NCBI GenBank assembly: GCA_041940305.1
Contig: JBGTSJ010000001.1
Span: 124,001-188,000 of the forward strand
Length of the DNA: 64,000 nucleotides
Reading direction: 5' to 3'
From: JBGTSJ01 sp041940305
Lineage (GTDB): Bacteria > Planctomycetota > Planctomycetia > Planctomycetales > Planctomycetaceae
The notes below the pieces were generated by a model. The model was not told where the DNA came from. It saw nothing but the letters and a program-made list of their open reading frames with translations, and did no database searches. Position 1 is the first letter of the stretch. Every line of letters starts with the position of its first letter. This document shows, piece by piece, positions 17,979 through 26,344 of the stretch. A program made the position numbers and the translations under genes.

Positions 17979-18036
17979 AATCAGCGTCGAGAAATAATCA
18001 CGCATCCCAAGCTCAAACGCCTTCGACACTGCTACC

Positions 18037-18053
18037 GCGTCACGGAGTGACGC
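18037..18053 (+). repeat. Second hairpin in the fliR-flhB spacer
   Basis: GCGTCAC, loop GGA, then GTGACGC, flanked by GCTAC and AGCTAC. No T-run follows. With the hairpin at 17958-17978 it makes two stem-loops in the 138-bp fliR-flhB spacer. Confidence 0.5.
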
Positions 18054-18087
18054 AGCTACTTTCCTGTCTGTCCTCTGACCCCTGTCC

Positions 18088-19146
18088 ATGGAAGATCACG
18101 GCCAGCCACGGACTGAAGCCGCGACACCGCGCCGCCGCAAAGAGGCGCGCGAGCAGGGACAGATTGCGCTCAGTCAGGAACTGTCGGCGTCGATCCTGCT
18201 GCTGGCGTGCATCGCCGCGCTGTGGTGGACGGGCGCCACGGTCGGCGCAACGATGTTGCACGCCATGCGCGACAGCCTGACGTTCCCTGAGACGGTGCAG
18301 TGGCGGACAGGAGAGACGGTCATCGCAGCCCGCTGGTTCAGTGGGCAGGTCGCCGCGACAACGGGCCTGATCGTCGGACTGCTGTTCGCCGTTGGACTCG
18401 CCACCGGCTTTCTGCAGTCGGGATTTCACATCTCATTCAAGCCTCTGGCGACGAACTGGGAGCGGCTGTCGCCGGCGCGGGGCTGGTCGAAGTTCATGTC
18501 GTGGGACGGCGCCGTCCGCGGACTGTCCGTGTCCATCAAAGTCTCGGTCGTCGGGGGACTGCTCGCCTGGTTCCTGTCGAACCGCACGGCGCTGCTCGGG
18601 ATCCTGGGGCACGGCACTCTGGCGCGCGGCATCGCGGCGACCTGGTCGCTTGCGCTGCAGTCGGCGGCCGTCGTTGCCGGCAGCTTCTTCGTGATCGGCG
18701 CGGCCGATTACCTGTATCAGCGGCTGCGGCACGAGCAGCGGCTGAAGATGACCCGCGAGGAAGTGAAACGCGAGAACAAGGAGGACGAAGGAGATCCGCA
18801 GATCCGGTCACGCCTGCGGAAGCTGCAGCGGGACGCGTCCGAGCGGAAGATGATCCAGGACGTCCCCAAGGCGACCGTGGTCATCACCAACCCGACGCAC
18901 CTCTCCGTCGCGCTGCAATACGACCGGCACACGATGGCCGCCCCCAAGGTGATCGCCAAGGGGAGCGGACTCTTTGCGCGGCGCATCCGCGAAGTGGCGG
19001 CCGAACACGGCATTCCCGTCATTGAGCGCAAGCCGCTCGCCCGCCTGTTGTATAAGAGTGTGAAGATCGGACAGACCATTCCCGCCGAACTGTATCAGGC
19101 TCTCGCCGAGATCCTGGCTCACGTTTACCGCATCAAACGGAATTGA
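18088..19146 (+). CDS. flhB: Flagellar export switch protein FlhB
   Basis: 352 aa. The charged N-terminus (RRRKEAREQGQIALSQEL) and four hydrophobic segments lead to a cytoplasmic domain with the NPTH autocleavage site at 268-271 (ITNPTHLSVALQYD), where cleavage between Asn and Pro switches export from hook to filament substrates. The C-terminal ERKPLARLLYKSVKIGQTIPAELYQALAEI block is also conserved. The ATG at 18088 fits the family N-terminus. Confidence 0.97.
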   Translation: MEDHGQPRTEAATPRRRKEAREQGQIALSQELSASILLLACIAALWWTGATVGATMLHAMRDSLTFPETVQWRTGETVIAARWFSGQVAATTGLIVGLLFAVGLATGFLQSGFHISFKPLATNWERLSPARGWSKFMSWDGAVRGLSVSIKVSVVGGLLAWFLSNRTALLGILGHGTLARGIAATWSLALQSAAVVAGSFFVIGAADYLYQRLRHEQRLKMTREEVKRENKEDEGDPQIRSRLRKLQRDASERKMIQDVPKATVVITNPTHLSVALQYDRHTMAAPKVIAKGSGLFARRIREVAAEHGIPVIERKPLARLLYKSVKIGQTIPAELYQALAEILAHVYRIKRN

Positions 19147-19206
19147 AGGTCCGCAGAAGCCGGGATCAGACAAGCCCACAACCGAACTGACGACTGAGGT
19201 CCACGG

Positions 19207-19986
19207 ATGGACATCGCGACAATTATTGGACTGATTCTCGGCATCGGCTGCGTCCTGGCGTCCATGATCATGGACCCCGGCGGCGTCGGGCCGTTCGTTC
19301 ACATCCCCTCGCTGATGATCACGTGCGGCGGCTCGTTCGCGGCGCTGCTGATCAACTTTCCGCTGAAGAATGTGCTGGGGATGCTGGGCGTGGTCCGCAA
19401 GTGCTTCACGGTCAAACTGCCGTCGCCGACCGACGTCATTGAGCAGTTCAAGGAGTTCGCCAACGTGGCCCGCCGCGACGGGCTACTGGCGCTGGAGGCC
19501 AGGCTGGCGGAGGTTAGCGATCCCTTTCTGGTGCGCGGGCTGGAAATGGTCATCGGCGGCAGCAGCAAGGAGGATCTCTCGAGCAACCTGACGACCGAAT
19601 TGACGTACATCGAACAGCGGCACCAGACCGGAAAAAAAATCCTGGATTCGCTGGCCGCCGCCGGCCCCGCGTGGGGCATGATCGGCACGCTGATCGGCCT
19701 GGTGCAGATGCTGCGGACGCTCGACGACCCCAGCAAGATCGGCATGGGCATGGCGGTCGCTTTGCTGACCACATTTTACGGGGCGCTCATGGCGAACCTG
19801 GTCTGTATCCCGCTGGCGGGCAAGCTGGAGCAGCGGAACATGGAAGAAGTGATGATTCGGGAGCTGATGATCACCGGCCTGACGTCGCTGGTCGAAGGGC
19901 AGCCGCCGCGGACTCTGGAAGAAAAGCTGCTGGCCTACATGTCGCCCGCGAGCCGTCCGCAACGGGAGGAAGCCCGCGCGGCTTAG
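19207..19986 (+). CDS. motA: Flagellar motor stator protein MotA
   Basis: 259 aa, typical of PomA/MotA. Transmembrane segments are at about 4-22 and 35-52, and the C-terminal pair carries KKILDSLAAAGPAWGMIGTLIGLVQMLR and AVALLTTFYGALMANLVCIPLAGKLE. These are the MotA pore signatures. It forms the ion-conducting stator with MotB and pushes on FliG. It is followed after 15 bases by the first MotB-like gene. Confidence 0.96.
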   Translation: MDIATIIGLILGIGCVLASMIMDPGGVGPFVHIPSLMITCGGSFAALLINFPLKNVLGMLGVVRKCFTVKLPSPTDVIEQFKEFANVARRDGLLALEARLAEVSDPFLVRGLEMVIGGSSKEDLSSNLTTELTYIEQRHQTGKKILDSLAAAGPAWGMIGTLIGLVQMLRTLDDPSKIGMGMAVALLTTFYGALMANLVCIPLAGKLEQRNMEEVMIRELMITGLTSLVEGQPPRTLEEKLLAYMSPASRPQREEARAA

Positions 19987-20001
19987 CGCGCCAGGCACGC
20001 C

Positions 20002-20652
20002 ATGTCCAAGAGATGCAAATGCGAGAAGCCGGCGGACATCCCTGAGTGGATCGTCACGTACAGCGACACGATCACGCTGCTGATGACGTTCTTCATCCTG
20101 CTGCTCACGTTCGCCACGAACGAGCCGGAGAAGTTTCAGCAGCTGCAGTCGGTGATGTTCGGCGGCAGCCGCGCCACCGGCATGGTGGGATCCAACGCCG
20201 AAGCGAATGAAAAGACGTCGATGGTGCTCCGCCAGCGGCCGCATTCGGCGCGACTGACGCTGCGCGGCAGCGAGATGCCGCCGCTGTACGACGACGCCGC
20301 GCTCGAATCGGTCTCGCGCGGGCTGGAGGGGCTGAATGATCGCTCGCAGGACGAAGACCTGGACCGGTTCGAGATTGTGGTGTCGCTGCCGGTCCTGATC
20401 GATGAGGACGGCAACTTGTCTCCGCTGGGGGACCGGCAACTGACGGCGCTCGCCAAGCAGTTGCGGCGTCAGAACATGACGACATTGATTGAAACGCCGG
20501 CCGATCAGGTGTCGCGGGCGACGGCGCTGGCCATGTTCTTCGCCGCGGAAGAACACGTGATTCCAGGACGGGTCTCGATCATGTTGTCGCCGGATCGTGA
20601 TGAGCGAAACACCCGGATCGTCATGACGCGCATCATCTCCGAAGCACAATAG
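20002..20652 (+). CDS. motB: MotB-like stator protein with atypical C-terminal domain
   Basis: 216 aa, shorter than most MotB proteins (250-300). The plug/transmembrane region PEWIVTYSDTITLLMTFFILLLTF includes Asp22, the ion-binding aspartate. A Cys-containing N-terminus (CKCEK) precedes it. The periplasmic half should be an OmpA-like peptidoglycan-binding domain, but only a weak echo is seen (QVSRATALAMFF, HVIPGRVSIM) and the usual Arg of the binding motif is not evident. It lies directly after motA and before a second MotB-like gene. A stator role is well supported; the wall anchor may differ. Confidence 0.85.
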   Translation: MSKRCKCEKPADIPEWIVTYSDTITLLMTFFILLLTFATNEPEKFQQLQSVMFGGSRATGMVGSNAEANEKTSMVLRQRPHSARLTLRGSEMPPLYDDAALESVSRGLEGLNDRSQDEDLDRFEIVVSLPVLIDEDGNLSPLGDRQLTALAKQLRRQNMTTLIETPADQVSRATALAMFFAAEEHVIPGRVSIMLSPDRDERNTRIVMTRIISEAQ

Positions 20653-20687
20653 GGCTGCCGGGGCAACCGGCATGTTGGGAATCGACC

Positions 20688-21434
20688 ATGGCCAACTGCA
20701 AACGCTGTCCACCAGGCGGACCGAACCGCGGCTATCTCGTATCGTTCGGCGATACAATGACGGCGCTGCTGGCCTTTTTCATCGTGCTCAATTCGCTGGC
20801 CGACGAGCAAACCGGCGCCAACCTGCACGCCGGCACCGGCTCGTTCGTCCGTGCGCTCAACTCGCTGGGGCTGCCGTCGCTGTATCCAGGGAATCGTTCG
20901 TTTCAAACATTTCAGCAGAAAGAATCCGCACCGCAGTATCTCGTCGGGGACGACTCGAATGAGGATACCACCGAGCGTCTCGGACCCGACCACGATCCGA
21001 ACGCGCTCCGCGTCGTGGACCGGGAGCAGGAAGACTTCAACCGGTTCCTGCAGCAGATGAAGAGCCAGTATCCGGTGCAGAGCACGCGGGAGCGGACCGG
21101 CGAGGTGACGTTTGACTTCTTCGAGCCGCTGTCCGATGAGGCTCCGCTGCTCAAGCCGCGGGTGGCTCAGGCCGTCAGTCGCATGCTGACGGTGCTGGCC
21201 CAGCCAAACCGTGAGGTCGAAATCACCGTGTGGGCGACGACTCCCTCGCGCTCGGCCTGGACGCGGGCGGTTGAGCAAAGTGCCGCGATCGCGGATGAAG
21301 TTGCGGATGCAAACCAGTTGGATTCCTTGACCCGCCGCCGCCTGCGCGGCATCGGCCGCCCATGGCTGTGGTCCGATGCACAACGTCCTGTGCTCTCCGT
21401 GACGGCCCGCAGCCGCGAAACATCAGGTGAATGA
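20688..21434 (+). CDS. Second MotB-like protein
   Basis: 248 aa, 35 bases after the first motB. The N-terminus (CKRCPPGG) and membrane segment (YLVSFGDTMTALLAFFIVLNSL) copy the layout of the preceding gene and keep the pore Asp at position 22. The C-terminal half contains TFDFFEPLSDEAPLLKPRVAQAVSRMLTVL and WTRAVEQSAAIADEV, which only loosely resemble the OmpA/MotB fold. This may be a paralogous partner of MotB in a heteromeric stator, a dedicated alternative stator subunit, or a diverged copy. It is the last gene of the flagellar run. Confidence 0.75.
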   Translation: MANCKRCPPGGPNRGYLVSFGDTMTALLAFFIVLNSLADEQTGANLHAGTGSFVRALNSLGLPSLYPGNRSFQTFQQKESAPQYLVGDDSNEDTTERLGPDHDPNALRVVDREQEDFNRFLQQMKSQYPVQSTRERTGEVTFDFFEPLSDEAPLLKPRVAQAVSRMLTVLAQPNREVEITVWATTPSRSAWTRAVEQSAAIADEVADANQLDSLTRRRLRGIGRPWLWSDAQRPVLSVTARSRETSGE

Positions 21435-21524
21435 CCGCTGCGGATTTCCTGAGTTTGCAGTGGTCAGCCGGGTTGCGTTTCGCCAGAATTGACGGTGGTT
21501 TTCGAGCGAAGCGGAATCAAGAGC

Positions 21525-22958
21525 ATGCTGATGCGGCGCGAGGCTTTACCGAATTGCGCGGGTCCGGGGCGGACGTCCGTCAGTCGCCGCGATGTTTTGC
21601 GGGTCGGATTGGGCGGGTTTGCATCGCTCTCGCTGCCGGGCCTGCTCCGGACGCGAAGCGCCGCAGCGGCCGGATCCGAACGGACGGCGATCATTCTCGT
21701 CTGGCTCCGCGGCGGAGCCAGCCATCTCGACACGTTCGATCCCAAGCCGCACGTCTCCACCGATTACCGCGGACCGTTCTCGCCCATCAACACCGCCGTG
21801 CCGGGGACGCACATCACCGAACTGCTGCCGCGGCTGGCCGGCATTGCCGACCGGTACTCGCTGGTCCGCTCTCTCTCGCATACCGGCGGCGGACACCCCG
21901 CCGGCTCGCTGCAGATGCTCTCCGGCGATCCGGACGCGCAGGACAAGCTCGAGCCCAAGTATCCGGACTGGATGTGCGTGGCCAATCACCTGCGCTATAC
22001 CGGTCCGCGTGAGATTCCCAACTATGTCGCCGTCAATCCGGTGGACCGGTACGACAGCTTCACGATCGCGGGACCGTCGTACCTGGGACTGGGGTGCGAT
22101 GCGTTCAAGGTGACCGGCGATCCCAGCCAGCCGCAGTTCGAGGTGCCGAACATCGGGCTCTCCGGCGAGGCGCAGCGGGCGCGGCTGCAGCAGCGAGTCA
22201 GCCTCAGCGAGTCGTTCGACCGGTTGCGGCGCGACATTGATCAGTCGGGAATGCTGGAGGCGGTGGACGAGTTCGAGTCGCAGGCTGTCAACTTGCTGCT
22301 GAGCCCCTCTGCGCGAGAGGCGTTCGATCTCAGCCGCGAGACGGACGAGATCCGTGACCGCTACGGCCGGCATCAGTGGGGACAGCAATGCCTCATGGCG
22401 CGGCGGCTGGTGGAGGCGGGGGTGGACATCGTCACCACCGAGTTCGACGGACCGCTGTGCGGACGCGTGCAGAACTGGGACGATCACGCGGTCAACCATC
22501 ATGTGTTTGACGCGTTGAGCTTCCGTGCTCCTTACGTCGATCAGGCAGTGTCGGCGCTGATCGAAGACGTATACGCCCGCGGGCTGGACCGGCGAGTCCT
22601 CGTCGTGGTCACGGGAGAGTTCGGGCGGACGCCGCGGATTTCGTACGTGGCCAGCAGCGGTGGAGGCGTGGCCAGCGCCGCGGCGGGGGTGGTGCAGCCG
22701 GGGCGGGACCACTGGCCGCGGGCCGGCTCCATGCTGTTCGCGGGCGGGGGCATTCGCACCGGACAGGTCATCGGCGCGACGGACCCGCGCGGCGAGGATC
22801 CGATCGATCGCCGCGTCAGTCCCGAGGACTTCCTGGCCACGCTCTATGAGCACCTGCGGATCGACTGGCGGAACGCAATGCTCCCCGACTTCTCGGGGCG
22901 GCCGACGCCGATCATTCGGGAAGGAGAGGCCCTTCCGGAACTGCGGCGCGTGAGTTGA
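21525..22958 (+). CDS. Tat-exported DUF1501 protein
   Basis: 477 aa from the ATG at 21525; the ATG at 21531 is equally possible. A Tat signal (SVSRRDVLRVGLGGFASLSLPGLL) precedes DUF1501 motifs: ILVWLRGGASHLDTFDPK, SHTGGGHPAGSLQMLSG and GEFGRTPRISYV...GRDHWPRAG. It is the second DUF1501 gene in the window and starts 91 bases after the flagellar cluster, with no evident functional link. Function within the family is not established. Confidence 0.92.
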   Translation: MLMRREALPNCAGPGRTSVSRRDVLRVGLGGFASLSLPGLLRTRSAAAAGSERTAIILVWLRGGASHLDTFDPKPHVSTDYRGPFSPINTAVPGTHITELLPRLAGIADRYSLVRSLSHTGGGHPAGSLQMLSGDPDAQDKLEPKYPDWMCVANHLRYTGPREIPNYVAVNPVDRYDSFTIAGPSYLGLGCDAFKVTGDPSQPQFEVPNIGLSGEAQRARLQQRVSLSESFDRLRRDIDQSGMLEAVDEFESQAVNLLLSPSAREAFDLSRETDEIRDRYGRHQWGQQCLMARRLVEAGVDIVTTEFDGPLCGRVQNWDDHAVNHHVFDALSFRAPYVDQAVSALIEDVYARGLDRRVLVVVTGEFGRTPRISYVASSGGGVASAAAGVVQPGRDHWPRAGSMLFAGGGIRTGQVIGATDPRGEDPIDRRVSPEDFLATLYEHLRIDWRNAMLPDFSGRPTPIIREGEALPELRRVS

Positions 22959-23020
22959 GCCGCCGCCGCCGGGTTCGACAGAGCTGGGTTGCATCCGTGC
23001 GGTGTCTCGTTGTGAACGAT

Positions 23021-23057
23021 GCTCGGCAACGTTCGTCCCTTGCTGGCGCGGCGGGCT
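23021..23057 (+). repeat. Dispersed 37-bp repeat, copy 2
   Basis: GCTCGGCAACGTT...CTTGCTGGCGCGGCGGGCT. It matches 9983-10018 over nearly its whole length. It lies between the DUF1501 gene and the end of serC, in a 131-bp spacer without a gene. Confidence 0.7.
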
Positions 23058-23089
23058 AGTGGGTGCGGCTTTCGCCGCGGTTTGAGATG

Positions 23090-24169
23090 TCAGCCCGCGG
23101 TTGCCTCGAAGTCGCGAATGGCTTGGACCAGCGCGTCGACCCCCGACTCCGGGAACGCGTTGTAGATGCTGGCGCGCATGCCGCCGACGCTGCGGTGGCC
23201 CTTCAGTCCGTCCAAGCCGCGCTCCTGGGCGAACTGGATGAACCGCTTGTCGAGGTGGTCCTGGCCGGTGACGAAGGTGACGTTCATCAGCGAGCGGCTG
23301 TCGGGGTCCGCCGTGCCGCGGAAGAGTTGGCTGTCTTCGAGTGCCGCGTAGAGCTTGCCGGCTTTCTCCTCGTTGCGGCGGGCCATGGCTGCGAGTCCGC
23401 CGTGCTGGAGCAGCCACTTGAAGACCAGGCCCATCATGTAGATGGTGAGGGTCGGCGGGGTGTTGTAGCAGGAGTCGTTCTCGGCATGGATGCGGTACTG
23501 CAGCATCTCGGGGATGTCGAGGGCGGCGGACTTCACCAGGTCGTCCCGGATGATGACGAGCGTGACGCCGGCGGGACCGAGGTTCTTCTGGGAGCCGGCG
23601 TAGATCAGGCCGTACTTCGAGACGTCGATCGGCCGGGAGAAGATGTCGCTGCTCGCGTCGCAGACCAGGAACGCATCCCCCGGCGGCGTCGGGTCGGATC
23701 GGAACTGCGTGCCGAAGATGGTGTTGTTCGAGGTGAAGTGCACGTACTTCGGGCGGTCGGAGTACGCCGCTTCGTGCGGGATGTAGCAGAAGTTGCGGTC
23801 TTTGGAGGTGCAGGCGACGTGCACGTTGCCGAAACGTCTGGCCTGTTCGACGGCCTTCTCGGACCATGAGCCGGTGACGAGATAGTCGGCCGTTTCCCCC
23901 TTGGTCAGAAAGTTCATCGGAACCTGGAAGAACTGCGTCGAGGCGCCTCCCTGCAGGAAGAGAACGCGGTAGTTGTCCGGGATTCCGGCCAACGTGCGGC
24001 AGTCGGCTTCGGCCTGGGCCAGCACCGAGATGAAGGCCTTACCGCGATGGGAATGTTCGGCGATGCCGATGCCGGTGTCGCCGAAGGAAAGCAGGTTGTC
24101 GCGGGCTTCCTCAAGAACAGGCTCGGGGAGAACGGCGGGGCCGGCGGAAAAGTTGTAGGTGCGGGACAT
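23090..24169 (-). CDS. serC: Phosphoserine aminotransferase SerC
   Basis: 359 aa, family length. It starts with the SerC motif TYNFSAGPAVLPEPVL. The PLP-binding lysine is Lys195 in YAGSQKNLGPAG, and FLQGGASTQFFQVPMN is the phosphate-cup region. It converts 3-phosphohydroxypyruvate and glutamate to phosphoserine in serine biosynthesis, and the pyridoxine-pathway reaction in some bacteria. It is a single-gene unit, divergent from the small HTH module. Confidence 0.97.
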   Translation of the reverse strand: MSRTYNFSAGPAVLPEPVLEEARDNLLSFGDTGIGIAEHSHRGKAFISVLAQAEADCRTLAGIPDNYRVLFLQGGASTQFFQVPMNFLTKGETADYLVTGSWSEKAVEQARRFGNVHVACTSKDRNFCYIPHEAAYSDRPKYVHFTSNNTIFGTQFRSDPTPPGDAFLVCDASSDIFSRPIDVSKYGLIYAGSQKNLGPAGVTLVIIRDDLVKSAALDIPEMLQYRIHAENDSCYNTPPTLTIYMMGLVFKWLLQHGGLAAMARRNEEKAGKLYAALEDSQLFRGTADPDSRSLMNVTFVTGQDHLDKRFIQFAQERGLDGLKGHRSVGGMRASIYNAFPESGVDALVQAIRDFEATAG

Positions 24170-24208
24170 CTTACTGGATCGGTCATCGCGGAACTGGGAG
24201 AAATTCCC

Positions 24209-24237
24209 TTGACGGAATATTCCTCGTTGCGCATAAT
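24209..24237 (+). promoter_or_regulatory. Sigma-70-type promoter of the small HTH module
   Basis: TTGACG at 24209-24214 and CATAAT at 24232-24237 are separated by exactly 17 bases. Start of transcription is expected near 24244, giving a leader of about 37 bases with an AAGGAG ribosome site before the ATG at 24281. It is the clearest canonical promoter seen in the window. Confidence 0.75.
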
Positions 24238-24280
24238 TGTCGGATGGACTTATTGCTTCATACCCGAAGGAGTTACATCA

Positions 24281-24676
24281 ATGTCACCTTCCAAGAAGAT
24301 GCGACTGGAGGAGATTTTCAGACGGTTGAGTGAAGCTCAGCCGGTGTCCTCCGTTGGGGAAGCGCATCGTATGATCAGTGCGATCATGACTCAAGTTGAG
24401 GACGAGATGACGGACTCGCCCAACGATCCGTCGCGGTGGATGGAACTTGATCGGATGTTTCCGCCCGATTGGCAATATGCGAAATCGGTCGGGAACGGCG
24501 ATGTGATGCGATTCGGCCATTTGAAAGAGATTACATACATCGGGGTTAATGGCGCGATTGCGGTTCGACAGAGAACGAAGATTGGGGATCCGATAGTCGA
24601 GCGTTTTGCCAAGTCTGGAGCCGACGGTCGAACTGTCGTGGACGTTTGTCCGGAGTTACGAGACCGGAATCTCTAA
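24281..24676 (+). CDS. Small protein of unknown function, first gene of an HTH module
   Basis: 131 aa from the ATG at 24281, eight bases after a strong AAGGAG site. The N-terminal helix (KKMRLEEIFRRLSEA) is followed by a second helix with an acidic face (IMTQVEDEMTD), then FPPDWQYAKSVGNGDVMRFGHLKEITYIGVNGAIAV, a beta-rich core. There is no signal peptide or membrane segment. Base composition is visibly less GC-rich than in neighbouring genes. It is followed 29 bases later by an XRE-family HTH gene. That layout recalls toxin-antitoxin or regulator pairs, but no toxin fold is recognised, so the function is left open. Confidence 0.75.
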   Translation: MSPSKKMRLEEIFRRLSEAQPVSSVGEAHRMISAIMTQVEDEMTDSPNDPSRWMELDRMFPPDWQYAKSVGNGDVMRFGHLKEITYIGVNGAIAVRQRTKIGDPIVERFAKSGADGRTVVDVCPELRDRNL

Positions 24677-24705
24677 GCATATACATCTCACGAATGAGGT
24701 CTGCT

Positions 24706-25239
24706 ATGACGCCGTTCAGCAAGTTGCATCGAGAGTTGGAAGCTCGCTTCCCGGAGGCCGTTGTTGAAATGGAAGTGACAGATCGTCCTGACGGCTGGAA
24801 TCTACTCCATCTGTGGGTGGAGGATTTCGTGGTGGGATTGCAGTGGACGTCAAGTGGTGGCTTTGGGCTCTCCTCGTGGGTCGCAAGAGCCGAGGATCCA
24901 ACGGATCTTTTCGATCCGCCCGACGAGTGGTACTCGAAGGGCGATGCCGCCTTCCATCGAATCGTTTCCTTGGTGGTCGATCGGAAGGCGACCAGACCAT
25001 GTATAGGGACGCTTGCGGACATCCGGACTTCTCGCGGAGTCTCACAAGAGTCGCTTTCGGACCAATTGAACGTGCGACAAGGCACGTACTCCAAACTGGA
25101 ACGACGAGATGACGTGAAGGTTTCCTCATTGAGAAAGGTCATCGAATCAATGGGGGGGCGATTGATCATTCAGGCCGTGTTTCCGGACACCCGCGAGGTG
25201 CGCGAGATAAGGTTTGATAGATCACTGATAGAAAAGTAA
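24706..25239 (+). CDS. XRE-family helix-turn-helix protein with N-terminal domain
   Basis: 177 aa from the ATG at 24706, with GAGG upstream. The C-terminal third is an XRE HTH: TLADIRTSRGVSQESLSDQL, then VRQGTYSKLERRDDVKVSSL and IESMGGRLIIQAVFPD, the last block being common in antitoxin-type HTH proteins. The N-terminal part (about 1-95) is an alpha/beta domain with repeated Trp (GWNLLHLWVEDFV, LQWTSSGGFGLSSW) of unknown role. Probably cytoplasmic and DNA-binding. With the preceding gene it forms a small unit of lower GC under one promoter. Confidence 0.8.
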   Translation: MTPFSKLHRELEARFPEAVVEMEVTDRPDGWNLLHLWVEDFVVGLQWTSSGGFGLSSWVARAEDPTDLFDPPDEWYSKGDAAFHRIVSLVVDRKATRPCIGTLADIRTSRGVSQESLSDQLNVRQGTYSKLERRDDVKVSSLRKVIESMGGRLIIQAVFPDTREVREIRFDRSLIEK

Positions 25240-25339
25240 GTCTTGGCACGAGCTTGAGTGGGAGCGCGTCGACTGATAGAACGATTCCGTTCGCTCAGTG
25301 ACATTTTTCGCTACATAACGTGTATTGAACCGAACGAGA

Positions 25340-26344
25340 ATGCCTCCACGACCTGCGAGCGGGCCGCGTCCGCAGCCGTTTCAGCCGCCGCAGGGGGAGC
25401 TCGCGCTGCTGGCGGGTTCGGCCAGTCCGCTGCTGGCGAAGAAGATCGCCGACGCGCTGAAGGTGAAAGTCGCCCCCTGCGAGGCACATTACTTCAGCGA
25501 GGGGAACGTGTTCGTCCGCGTCCTGGAGAACGTGCGCGGGCGGGACTGCTACATCATCCAGGGCATTCACCAGCCGGTGAACGACAACTTCGTCGAGCTG
25601 CTGTTCTGGATCGATGCGCTGCGGCGGGCGAGCGCGCAGAACGTGACGGCGGTGATTCCGTTTTTCAGTTACGCGAAGGGGGACAAGAAGGACGAGCCGC
25701 GGGTTTCGATCCGGGCACGGGTCTGCGCCGACGCGATCGAGGCGGCCGGCGCGGACCGGGTGCTGACAATGGACCTGCACTCCCCGCAGATCCAGGGGTT
25801 CTTTCACGTGCCGGTGGATCACCTCTACGCACGCTACGTGCTGTGCGATCACGTGAAGTCGCTGGGGATCACGGACCTGGTGGTGTGCAGCCCGGACGTG
25901 GGGTTCGCCAAGGGTGCGGCTGCGTACGCAAACTATCTGGGAGTGCCGGTTGTTATCGGCAACAAGACGCGCCGCGACCACAGCGAGCAGGCCGAGGTGC
26001 TGGAGGTGATCGGCCACGTGGAGGGGAAGAACGTCATCATCGTGGACGACTTCACGATCTCCGGCGGCACGCTGGTCGCGATGGCGGACGTGCTGAAGTC
26101 TCGCGGCGCGAAGGACATCTACGCAGCCGTGTCACACGGCGTGCTGTCCCGCGGGGCGGTGGAGCGGATCGGGGAGAGCTCGATCAGGAAGATGTTCATG
26201 ACGGACACGATCGAGCCGTTGAACTCGCCGCTGCCGGCGAACATCGAGGTGGTGTCGGTGGCCCGGCTGTTTGCCGAGGCGATTCAATCGATCCACGACC
26301 GGACCAGTGTGAGCATGCTGTTCCCGGATCCTCCGCTGGAGTAA
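25340..26344 (+). CDS. prs: Ribose-phosphate pyrophosphokinase
   Basis: 334 aa from the ATG at 25340; a TTG five codons upstream is possible. The PRPP-binding loop VIIVDDFTISGGTL lies at about 232-245, and the catalytic-flap/active-site His147 is in TMDLHSPQIQGFF. It makes PRPP from ribose 5-phosphate and ATP for nucleotides, His and Trp. The ATP-contacting YARQDRK motif of classical enzymes reads YAKGDKK here, a variant found in a Prs subgroup. An N-terminal Pro-rich tail (1-18) is extra. Confidence 0.93.
   Translation: MPPRPASGPRPQPFQPPQGELALLAGSASPLLAKKIADALKVKVAPCEAHYFSEGNVFVRVLENVRGRDCYIIQGIHQPVNDNFVELLFWIDALRRASAQNVTAVIPFFSYAKGDKKDEPRVSIRARVCADAIEAAGADRVLTMDLHSPQIQGFFHVPVDHLYARYVLCDHVKSLGITDLVVCSPDVGFAKGAAAYANYLGVPVVIGNKTRRDHSEQAEVLEVIGHVEGKNVIIVDDFTISGGTLVAMADVLKSRGAKDIYAAVSHGVLSRGAVERIGESSIRKMFMTDTIEPLNSPLPANIEVVSVARLFAEAIQSIHDRTSVSMLFPDPPLE

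Noticed and set aside
21546..23867. 773-codon minus-strand open frame across a DUF1501 gene and part of serC
   Set aside because: Spans two unrelated genes in antisense or in the wrong frame, and its composition is Arg/Pro-rich noise.
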